NCBI GenBank assembly: GCA_014529385.2
Contig: CM043954.1
Coordinates: 4,465,306-4,529,305 of the forward strand
Reading direction: 5' to 3'
Length of the DNA: 64,000 nucleotides
Origin: Adiantum capillus-veneris
Lineage: Eukaryota; Streptophyta; Polypodiopsida; Polypodiales; Pteridaceae
Positions 30,601 through 41,400 of this stretch are shown here, piece after piece. Each line of letters opens with the position of its first letter. The first letter of the stretch is position 1. The translations under genes and the position numbers were made by a program. Below the pieces are notes generated by a model. It was given only the letters and a program-made list of their open reading frames with translations. It did no database searches and was not told where the DNA came from.

Positions 30601-31709
30601 ATAGAGCCGATACAGGAGTTGGACACAAAGATGGCTTTCTATAGAGAGCATCTTCTCCACCTCACGGGGGAGGGTTTGTGATTCGACCTAGCTATATGGA
30701 CACACATCTTCCTCATGGTTTGCGTTGTGCCATTGGCCAGATATGCACGTCCTCACATCAGCTTGAGATTGAGACTGGCAGATTCAGAGGGACACCAGCA
30801 GATAGCAGGATATGCCGCTTGTGCCATCTAGAGCTAGAGAGTCCCATAGTTACAGGGGACGGAGGGGACAGACCCTAGGGACGGGGGACGCCCGATTTCG
30901 GGACGGGGACGGGTGGGGACGGACGGCAAAAGGGCTGCCAGGCCGGAACGCAGGCAAAACGTCCCCGGGATGGCAGGGGACGGGAGGGGACGGCAGGAGA
31001 CTTTTTTAAAAATTTCGATGTTTTATAAGCACATTTGCGTCTATATTACTCATGTTGTTTGGTCTAATTAGTGTAAATTTGTGGTCAAAGTGATGCTCTA
31101 TGTGTGTTGCATGTGTGTAGGTCAAAAAATGCCAAAAAAAATCTTTTTTTTTTTTTGCCGTTCCGACCCCTGTCCCCGTTTCTTGACTTTTGCCGTCCCG
31201 TCCCCGTCCCCGTCCCCGTCCCCGTCCCCGTCCCCGTTCCCGACCCCGACCCCGACCCGCCGTCCCATGTAACTATGCCAGAGACAGAGGTACATTACAT
31301 ATGTCATTGCACAGTGTACTATGAGATACGAAGCCATTTTCATTGTCTATTCAGAGAAGGTTTTTGGCCTCTATCTAGGGTCATGAGTTATGAGGATGAG
31401 AGATGTCTTGGGCTATATCTACTTGAGTTACACAGGCATAGAGAAACTTTACTGAGGAGAGCTGAAGAGAGACAACCCCAGAGACAGATCACAGATTTCT
31501 TTACACTAGATAATGTACACCCAGAAGAACAGACAGAGGAGCAGCCAACAGTGGAGAGGTCTTCCCGCACTACTGGCATTCTCATAGACCGAGCATTGGA
31601 GCTAGGGAGATCTAGACGACCCCGATGGAGAAGAGGAGCTACACAGTTTCGAAGGGGGCTACAACAAAGGATTCGAGCCATACTTTTTCGTCGTCCAGAG
31701 TGCAGATGA
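27648..31709 (+). pseudogene. LINE A ORF2: endonuclease, RT, zinc region
   Basis: ATG 27648 opens the AP-type endonuclease: TWNCNG, ESHQ, HARYMWVRL, YIAICYFPPS, LGDFNARTGN, STVDYV and DHALLTL (to 28440). After a frame change near 28780, RT follows: [46 protein letters not shown] and the active site YADD at 29770-29781. Then come KTKVMVF and YLGVVF. A TGA at 29818 and a TAG at 30445 fall where LINE B has Arg and Gln. The C-terminal zinc motif starts ICRLCHLELES, is split by an inverted-repeat element, and resumes EVHYICHC. ITDFFTL and an Arg-rich tail end it. The enzyme would nick and reverse-transcribe at new sites. Confidence 0.85.
30845..31277. mobile_element. Inverted-repeat element (MITE) with GGGGAC arms
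   Basis: 433 bp. Ends CATAGTTACAGGGGACGG and CCGTCCCATGTAACTATG match as inverted repeats at 17 of 18 bases. Inside, the left arm carries repeats of GGGGAC/GGGACGG and the right arm the complementary (GTCCCC)n, while the centre is AT-rich. It splits the Cys/His motif of LINE A ORF2, and the frame fits on both sides if it is removed with two extra bases. The target duplication is unclear (CC or TA). No transposase is encoded. Confidence 0.8.
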
Positions 31710-31979
31710 AGATGGATCTCTACTTCCCTCCCATTTTGTCTACACATTGTACTGCTTAGTTCACACATTTCACGCCTTTCACCTTTCACACCTATCAACT
31801 TAGCTTAGGACTCCGCAGTATTTATATTTTGTTATGCTAGTTTAATTTATTTTGTTAATCTGACTTTGTATCAGATACACCGCATTGTAACTTTCTGGTC
31901 TCATAGGTCACTTTGGCCTTTTGAAGACGTTAATATAACATTTCATTTCATTTCATTTCTCTCTCTCTCTCTCTCTCTT
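31710..31979 (+). other. LINE A 3' untranslated region and (TC)n tail
   Basis: The 3' end contains GGTCTCATAGGTCACTTTGG: AGGTCA (31905-31910) can pair with TGGCCT (31914-31919). GACGTTAATATAACATTTC follows, then repeats of ATTTC, then (TC)n to 31978. Near-identical ends recur at 52843-52935 (opposite strand) and 56850-56961, so this is the true LINE 3' terminus and not chance. Confidence 0.8.
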
Positions 31980-32035
31980 TGGATAGTTTCCTACGATGTT
32001 AAAATTGTCTTCTTCTTCTTCTTCTTCTTCTCTAT
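31980..32035 (+). repeat. SINE tail remnant
   Basis: TTGGATAGTTTCCTACGATG, TTAAAATTG and (CTT)n match the 3' end of the tRNA-derived SINE units at 53 kb. It is fused directly to the LINE A tail. Confidence 0.55.
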
Positions 32036-32201
32036 CTCTCTCAAACGAAAAAAAAGGGGGAAGTGTCAATCCATAAATTGGGAGAGTGCAGCATGGTTGA
32101 GAGTTTATGCATACTTAGTAGCATTTTTTGTTGCGACTGTGTGCATCCATCATTACAGCCAGTATGCCTTTAACACTTTTCAATTTGTCCTTTCAATGCA
32201 G

Positions 32202-32438
32202 AAACCCCCAGATTTACCTGGTAAATGTCCTTTCTTGGATACCAGAAAACCTTGTCCATATGGTGCAGCATGCCGATTTTCTGGGACCCATGACATGCTT
32301 ACAGACTTGGCTTCAAGGCCCTTGGAGGCGGAGAAAGAGGAGCTTAATAATCTTAGAAAAGATTTTCAAAAGATTCTTTGGAAAAATCACGCTGTGTTCC
32401 CAAGAGCTGATGCGCAATTAATGTCTTTGGGAATTTTG
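32202..32438 (+). CDS. DUS3: DUS3 exon with CCCH zinc finger
   Basis: The acceptor TTTCAATGCAG ends at 32201 and the donor GTACGT starts at 32439. The 79 codons are phase 0 at both ends. [21 protein letters not shown] then [10 protein letters not shown] gives Cys-X8-Cys-X5-Cys-X5-His, the second CCCH finger of DUS3, thought to help bind t[17 protein letters not shown] ends the exon. Confidence 0.9.
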
Positions 32439-35400
32439 GTACGTCTTAACACAAGCTTATTCTTGCATGATCTTGGTTTAGGAAAGATAGAAATGAAAAA
32501 TCTTTTTTGTTTGTGTCCATGCTTTTTTAGCTCATCTTTAATCCTGCGGAATCATTGACCGTTTCACTGGGCGAGCTCCACTCATTACAAGGCCATGGGA
32601 AGGCCAGAAGGAGTTTGATGTCAGTCATGAGAACTGTTTTGGTGGTAGCCTTGCTGCAAGCTATCACCCCATCTTACGGTTTGTCCTTCTGTTCTTTTCT
32701 TTTGGGCATGTTTGCCAGGACTTGGTGTTTTCACATGAAAATACAAAGCAACCTCTCAGATGCTCAGTCATTGATCTGAATCAATCAGGAAGAAAGAAGA
32801 TCCCTCATCATCAGCTGTCTCTCTCCGCCAGATGCTGAGTTAATGTGCCACCGGCCATGTGGATATTTACTATTTTTTTAAGGCCCATATGGCTCACAAT
32901 CTGAGCCAATATAGGAATTTTGGAGGCAATGGGCATATTCTAAGTCTTCATCTTATTCTTCAACTCTTAGTTATCAGTTTTTTCTTTTTATCATTTACTT
33001 CAATTTCTCTGATTGAAAATAAACAAGAAGAAGACATCAGGACATATCGCAGGGACAAGCTTTGGATGCGATGTCTCATAGGCTGCAAATCCCTATTTGA
33101 CCCCTTGCCATCAAAGATGACTTGGCGGTGGCGGGTATGTAGCTCTTTTGCCCTCTTGCGGGCCTGTAGGACCCTGACATGCATGTCCGTCTGTGCTCTA
33201 TCTATAATTTTGTGCGAGGTCCATCTAAAATCATTGGCTCGATTGGTTGTGTGTGCAATACCACCCTCTTCTGAATCATAGTTACAAGGGAATGCCATTC
33301 CAAGCTTTTGGAGCGGGGGAACGCGTTCCATAGAGAGAACCGTTCCCTTTCCCGTATTTGAAATAATCCCAAACACTGTTAAATTTTTTTTGTGCGTGCG
33401 TTTTGTGTGAGACAAACATATGCATTCTCATAATCACTAATGATTCTCCTTGAGGCTCTTTCCTTCGAATGCTGCTATGGGAAGAGTGTGTAATACCACC
33501 TCTTTCACATCATGATCACCAGGGACCGCTGTTTGGGATGGGAGAATGCGTTTCATAGCTAACTGTTTCAGTGCCCCTCATGAACTGATCCACAGGCGGT
33601 TCCTACAAATTTTTGTGAATGAAGTTCATGTGAGAGTCCGTGAGACAAACATATGGTTCTTCATGACCGATAATGAGATTGTTTGAGGTTCTTTCTTTTT
33701 TGCTTCTTTTAATCATTAGGAGATGTAAGTGGCAAATCATGAACGTAGTTACACAATGTTGTGGTGCTCCATGTTTATTTCCATACCCTTTCATTACAGG
33801 TTGTCATTCTGGTTCCAAAGAATAGTCATTTTCCTAAAACATTCCCTCTTCCTTCTACTATGTGCTGCATTAATGCGGTGCTCTCCCTCCTGATCCTTCG
33901 GAAGAGCCATGTGGTTGTGTGATGCTCTTATAGGGTAACTCTCATTGAAAGCAGTGTACACGAGGGAGGTCTCTCTCTTGGCTTACCAGCCTTGTACTCG
34001 TGGGAGGCTTCTCTCTTGGCTGTGGTAAGTCTCTGTGAGCAAGATGACATCTCTACCCCGCATCACCTCCTCCAATCGGCCTGGGTGTGTCCACAAGGAA
34101 CCCTCACAGTTCCAAATAGCAAAGTTCAGCTCCGATACAGATGCGGGACAATCTCCCGGGTACCTGGACTGCCTATTGGCGTATTGGACAGGCTGACAGA
34201 TCACTTGACCATAGCCACGATATCGAAGCACTCCTTAGGAGGGGCCAGCATCCAAATTGAGAGCGAACACCAAAATGTTTTTGAATATTGTCTTGTGGGT
34301 GACTACCATGGGTCTATACCTTACACTTTCCTCTAAGGGTGAAATGGGGCTTATCTTGGATTCATCTAGGTATATCGACTTGGTTTCCACTTATCGTATC
34401 ACATAAAAATGAATTTTGATGACTGGGCACTTCGATTGGAGCATTGTGGGTGTTAGAATTGATGGTACGCACGACCAGAGCATCAAGTGACCCAAACTTC
34501 TTTAGGAGCTTCACGATGCCTCCAAGGTCAGACAAGTAGCCTCTTTCTAAAAGAAAATGCTCAGCAGAGGTGGTCGACCTTGTTGTTGCATGGGCGAGAC
34601 TCAATACTCATGAGCATATGGAAGAAGTCCCACTCCTGTGCCTCCTCATATGTGCTTCTTTTACATCTAATAAGAGTGCATATCTCGTATCTTGTGGATG
34701 TGACATATTTGTCCCAGGGTCTCTTCTCTCGGAGGCCTTGATATAATTGTCCGCACTTATCATCATATCACCTATTCTGGGGTATAGTCCCAATACTGGC
34801 GGTGTCAAGGGTGTAGGTGATATGTGAGAAGCTAGCTGAGTGCAACAGTGCAAAAGCAAAGATATCACACTAGCGGCTTTGTGTATGCTCATTGAAGTCC
34901 CCCACTTAGAATACTTCCCTTCTTAGTGAACGTAGTGTCTGTGGATAGCATAGAGTAGGGTGGCTGTGTCTGTGGGTCATTGTTTGCCTCAATCGTCTCT
35001 CTCTCCTCCTCTCTATCATCTTTCCCTCCCTCATCTATCTAGCTGTCCATCCCCGGTCGGCGGGCATATGTAGATCCTTGTAGGGGAAGATGGCATAGGG
35101 CAATGTGGATCACCTATGTGTCAGAGAGTCATATCCTTAGCCACATGTATTTGGCCTCGTCATCTCTTCTTAGCACACTTATCTTTACCTATAGCTCCCA
35201 TCTGAATATTATGGCAATCCTGCTTGACCCTCTAGAGATCTAGAGGAGCCATTTCTTCGAGTGAATCTCCAATATGACGTCCCCCATTGGAATCCTTGAA
35301 CGTGGGGAAGGCCTCTCTCTTGACTCTGGTGCATCTCCCCCAATAGGATGATGTCCCTCCCTCCATCACCTCCTCTAACCGCCTAGGGTGTGTCCATAGG

Positions 35401-38400
35401 GAACCATCAATGGTGGATCCTCCTTTGTCTCATGAGTCATAGGCCACCAATCTTTATGCGATTGGTCTTCCAATAATGAAGACCCACCCATCTCTATAAA
35501 AGGCCTCATTGCCCTCTTTCTGAGCTTGCATGATTCGACTTGAAGCTTTGTTAGGTCATCATCCACATGGATGGGGCTTTAAGGCCTCATAGCTTCACTC
35601 TCTTCTTTATGAATGTTATTTTCCCTTATTCACTCTCAAATTGAAGCGTTAGAGTACGTTTATTGATCTCTTTCCTCGTTCGTGAGGCTTTAACAAAGGG
35701 ATTGCTCGCTTGAGGATATGTTGTGTCTTGTTTACCATTTGCTTCCGAAGTTCCCGTCACGCATATGTTGAGCCTCCGGGCTTGGACACCCAAGACGGAA
35801 ATCTTCAACAAAACATGAACATAACTAAAAGAAGTTTAACACTTGAACTGCAAACACGAGAGAAGTTGACACGAAGCGGCAAAGTTTCGCTTCCAGATGC
35901 ATTGGCCCCAAAGTTTGGCGCCCCTTTGGATACTTCTTTTGGTATTGATAATCATAGAATACAACTGCCGGAGTAGCTCGCTCTGCAATGTGTAACAATA
36001 CAACGATATGTAGTGGGGGCCCTCAAGGCACACTTATAAAGGACTCGGTGAAAAACAAGGCACCCCAAAAGCAATGTATGCTAAACACTAGAGTCCCAAA
36101 AGCAAGTGATAATAACGTCCCTTCATCAGTGCGTAAAAGGCTGTGTGTTTTGGTGGTAAATCCGGGATCTGCCACGTCATCGATTCACTTTGTTTCCATG
36201 GGTCCTAGGGCCACACCATCACTTTTGTGACGTACCTCCTCCTCTTAAAAGAAGAGTAATTGCCCTCCATTACAAACAGATATAGGGTTACGTCCCCAAA
36301 TGTCAGGACGGGTGTCTGAGCTATGTCCAGCCAAGTGTATAGTTAGGGCTGTTAAGGAATGCTATAAATCGGACCTTGGGCTTATTTGTGAGCCATCTTG
36401 CGTGATCACCACACTTGGACTCTAGGCCCTTGGCAACTCTACCCGCACACCCGTTTGGTATGGGTTTGGTGGTATGGGACACCAGCTCTTGTGGTAGAGG
36501 CTAGCCCGTTGGTTGTAGGCTCCCAGGCTTGGGGTTGAGCCCATATTGGCTCTATGGCTCGGAGGTGAGCTTGATGTCCGCTCTCTATGATCGTTTATGC
36601 GTGAGTATGGCTTGTGTCATGTCATGTGTGGAGGATGGATCCGGCAAGGGACTAACATTGGTATCAGAGCGACTTCTTGTTTTCAACATGGCATGGCAAT
36701 GTGCAAATACCATTAGAGCTCATGGGGCCGTGATGGCCTAGCCAAGATCTCTACCCTCTTGCATAGGGTGGTATGGGACGGTACTAGCAAGAGAGGAGAG
36801 CAAGGGGGGCGCATGCAAGCTGATGGCGGGAGTCATGGTAAATTTTGTTATTCTTGTTTTGCACATGAACTCTCATGTATGGAGTGGTTGATGCTAGTGG
36901 TCGTCACATGGATGCATAGTATATCTAGGTATATGTTTATTGTTTTGTGGATACTTGGTGTCTGCTCTATGTTTCCTCTCTGTGTTTGTTTGTGCATGAG
37001 GAAACTAGGAGCTGGCCACTCCAAGGAGATAATAGTCCTCGTTTTGCACATACGATGAGAGAGTCTTCATTGTAAGAGTGGGTTTTGCAGGTGGTATGCG
37101 AGAGAGAAGAACTTTCTTTTTGCCCCTTATTGTGCCAGATGCGTCATCGCTGTTTGTCCCTCGTTGTTGCAGTTCACGGCACCTTGAGCCAATGGCTGTC
37201 TGCTCGGTCGTTCCATTGGCTGCCCGTTCCGGAATCACTCTTATGTGCTCGCCTTGTAGCTCTATTGGCTGCCACCCTGTCACTCTAGAGTTGCTGGTTA
37301 TGTGTCCCTAGGATGAGGGTACCAAAGCTGAGGACAGCATTTTGGTGGCTGCGGCGACACTCATGGCAACTCCCGTTGCAGGATGGCAAGATGACATGGC
37401 TCGTCCATAGGGCGGCACAATGTTGGTTGTAGGTGGACTTCCGCATGAAGACCACACAGCAGACTAACGACGGCAGTTTTGGAGAAGGGCGGCTAGTAGA
37501 GTGCCTGTGTAAGGAAAGGCGGCAGCTTGGCACTCTCAAGCAGCAAGGTGTGGGGCGGAAATCACATGCGGCAGCCTGACATGCAAGCGACACTCTCACA
37601 CGACAAGCTTTCAATCGGCAGAGCTTTAACACTAGTTTGGTACCAAAACAGGACACTTTCAGTGTTCTTTTTTAACAAATTTAGATTAAAAAAAACAAAA
37701 AAGAACACTTTCAGTGTTCTTTTTTAACAAATTTAGATTAAAAGCTACGTGCATCACACAATGTATTTAAGAAAACCCTCTTAATATGCTTAAATATGTT
37801 AGCTAGAGGGTCTTTTAAAAATATAACCTTGCATTTTAGAACCTGTCATGATCCAGAACTATACTCATCAAGTGGACCCCCGTAAGACTGCAATTGATGA
37901 TTTAAAAAATTTGACTCTATAAGCTCAAAAAGAATGAAGAGACCTCGTAGAAAATTTTACATGACTTTTCCACAAATGTGATGTAGATAATTGCAAGTTT
38001 TATGTGCAAAAAAATTTACTTGAGAGTATATAAAATTATGGAAAGTTCTACGTGTTTGCGATGGCCATTTCAAAAATATTGTTGTATACAAAGAAAAACA
38101 TATTTTTAATGTATTTATGAGTTCTAGAAAGTGATACATTGCTTACCCTGTCCATTGAGGACTCGAGATGGCAAGTAGAAGTGCTTTTGTAAGCAACAAT
38201 TATTGGATCATTTCAAATATACAAAATTGTGCATGAGAAAACATTGATATTTTAATTCTTGAGACATTAGCATTCAAAATCTCAAATAACTTCAAAATTT
38301 CCACGTAGATTAACTGAATGTGTCAAAGTACGTGGTACGGACACAATTGGGGCACCTTAAACCTTGGTTTCAATGCTATTGTGGAGGACTCAAGATTTTG

Positions 38401-41400
38401 CACAATAAAAAATTCAAGATAGAGTTCAAGCGATGAGATTTAATTGAGTTAGGGAGCCGAAAAAATACATAGTTTCTTTGGTTTTAACATATACAATCAT
38501 TTGTAGTTGTCAAACTTCACTAGCCCCAATTCCATGAGAGAATGTTTGGAAGGCCAAAATTATCCTCGTAGTCAGCAGGTGCTCAAGAATGAAATTATGT
38601 TTATAACTTGCAAGTATCTTGGAAACTTGTCCTTGAATGGAATTCCATTGTCTTGTAACACTAAGCACTAACACTTGGATTTTAAAAACATGAAAAAGGT
38701 CATCTCTACAAAAGGATATAAGAGTTTTATGATTTTTTTGGGCAAAATAGCTTGAAATTTTACCAAAATTCAACTTAGAACTTACCGTAATTCTCTCATA
38801 AGGCTTGTATTTTGACATGGAGAAAAATCCAATGTTTTCTTTCCCTCAAAACCAACCTATGGTAGAAAACTTCTTTATAGCTTGATAAATAAATTACCAA
38901 AACTTTGGTAGAAAAATAGGACACTTAAGTGTCCAATCACAGGACTAGTGTTAACGCATTAATTCTTCACAAGCAGAGGAAAATTTCCACTTAACATGGT
39001 GGACTTTTATTTAAGAGATAGCTACCCACTGTTTTTAAGCAAATATGAACTGGCATTTTTTATAATCTAATGGCCGAGTGAGTTTGAAACTTGAAAATTT
39101 CACATTTTCTCAAAAAAGGAGCACAAAAAACCCATTTTTGGGGCAACCTCTTAAAAAGGCTCACTTCCTCTTAGGGCGCTTAGCTCTTCCGGACTGATTG
39201 CTTTACCACTCTCTCTAAATTGTGTTAGTACAGGAAGGCGTGACATTTTTCTGCATTGTTGCAAACTTGCTCGTGCCCAAAGCTCTATATCTCTCTCTTT
39301 TCCCTCGCACTCATCTGTTTATTTACCTATGGATTTTGGGCATCCTCTCCAAGTATGTCGCTCTTACCCACTCTCTATCTCTTTGCCATGGCATCACACG
39401 ATGCATCTCCGCACGAGATTGACACTAGTAGCACACATCAACACATGGAGGAAACTCAAGCTTCTCCCCCCCCCCGACCCCACACACTCCTTCCCATCTC
39501 CCGCTTTACATGCATGTCCCGTCTTTTTGCCTGTGTGATCAGGCATCTTTTATCTCTTCAAACTTGTCTGGCCCCCCTTTTTGACTACTCGTTGAGTTCG
39601 AAGTGACCGCCATTGGCACCTGATTGGCGAAATATACGGCCTTCGTAGGCTCATGCATGGTGGGCTCCGATACGCACTCAACCGACGACTTAGACACATT
39701 TTCGATCACTCCAGTGGCAATTTTTTTTGCGCCGAAGGTTACGATTGAATGTTGTTCACGTTGGGAATGGACGAGAAGGCCTTGGACGCTTGCTCGATTT
39801 TTAGGACCTCGACAACGGTTTTGGAAGATTTGCAAGCTCTACTGCCAATAATATGTATATTTGGATTGCACTCACATACCCTCTTGGTATTGCGCAATCT
39901 GGTGGACTTTTTCCCAGGACGTCTACAAGTTTGCGAAGAACTGTGAAAACACTTTGGCCATCTTGACGGGTGATAGCAGGATTGGGGATTCTCCCCACTG
40001 TGTCACCTCTATGCGAAAGACTACAAGCTTCGTAACTTCAGCAACTTCAAGCCTGTCACCAAAACAATAGTGGAAACACTTTCTTTTTTGATTAAAGAGA
40101 TTTTTTGTCACAAACTGCTGACGTGTCAAGCCACTAAAGAGCTGAGCCTACCTACAGCTCCCGGCCGAAGGGCCTAAACCCTAAGAAGCAGCAGCAGAAG
40201 AAGTTTTCACCAACTTACAAGTTGTCGCCAAGTGGGCCTAATTTTAAGAAGTTCCCACCAACTTATGGGACCCCGTCCGATGGCACCCATGTCCTTAGAA
40301 CTTAAGCAAGACCCACACACTACAACCAAGCGTAAAAGAAGGATTACGTGGCACTGTTGTATGGAGCCTCCGCAAAACGCGTTGACAGGCTGATGATGTG
40401 GCAGACTGTACGGACACCCGAAAAATATGCTAACAGCTTGCTGACGTGGCAGTACGGACTCTTGCAAAAAGCACTGATAAGCGTAAAAGAAGGATTACGT
40501 GGCACTGTTGTATGGAGCCTCCGCAAAACGCGTTGACAGGCTGATGATGTGGCAGACTGTACGGACACCCGAAAAATATGCTAACAGCTTGCTGACGTGG
40601 CAGTACGGACTCTTGCAAAAAGCACTGATTGTTTTTAGTGCTGCGAGCTTTTGGGCCAAATTTTTTAGAACTTGATGCTTTTCATGTAAATTGCTTTTAG
40701 AGGCCAAGGGCCTTTAAATATGGCCCATGCGCTCTCACTCTGGCAGTCTACTCGCGGGAGATGCATAGCAGAGCCATGGGAGTTGTACCATGGTGAAGCA
40801 ATATAAAGAAATACCGAAAGGGGCGTGAAGGTTTGGAGCCAGTGCTCTCTTGGGATGGAACTCCGCCACTCCACGTCTCGTGTTTCATGCATGTCTTTCA
40901 GTTCAGTTGTTTTGAACCGTCGAAAGTGTGTTTAGTTCCAATCGTGTGCTTTTCTGAAAGCATACTAGTCTTATCAAAGAGCAAATAGAGCAAACTTGCG
41001 CTCCCAAATCTCCATGTCCCTGCCGTGGACTTATTAGCCACTCCCACCCTTAGTTCATCATGCATCGGGCTCCCATCTTCATCGCTCTGTCTTACTGGGC
41101 ATAAGCCATAAAGAACCCTAACCACATGGTGTTCATGGATTTGGTAGAGTACCTGTAGTTTCTTCTTGACGAGCTTTGTGACATTCTTTCGCGGCATTCT
41201 CATTAGAATCTTCCAATGTTGCAAAGTTCTTAACAATTTCTGAATTACATGTTATCCCCTCTGATGGCCCACGTGGTACCTCCTCTGGCACCAAAAAGTA
41301 TAAGAGCTTCCAACCGACAACCTTCCCATCCGTTTGTTCTAATCGGGGAAGTCTTTAGGAATATGACGTAGCCATCCGACCCTAATTCAGTGCAACCACC

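Larger units (their letters stand above)
15426..31980 (+). mobile_element. LINE A, nearly complete, with nested insertions
   Basis: The outermost element of the nest. ORF1 begins near 15430 and breaks at 15661, where an LTR element with ATCAA duplications is inserted. It resumes in the same frame at 27235 and ends at 27617. ORF2 runs 27648-31709 with endonuclease, RT and a C-terminal zinc region. The 3' end is unusual: after GACGTTAATATAACATTTC it ends in (ATTTC) and (TC)n rather than poly(A). A small inverted-repeat element at 30845-31277 splits the C-terminal zinc motif. Stops and shifts show it is inactive. Confidence 0.85.

Noticed and set aside
32549-32779. Open stretch with [14 protein letters not shown] and [10 protein letters not shown]
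   Set aside because: Protein-like, but no family recognised, no clear splice sites, and not expected within DUS3; kept only as a note.
39222-39851. Several frames of 66-116 codons on both strands
   Set aside because: No domain, poor agreement between them, and only a faint copia-like word on one.
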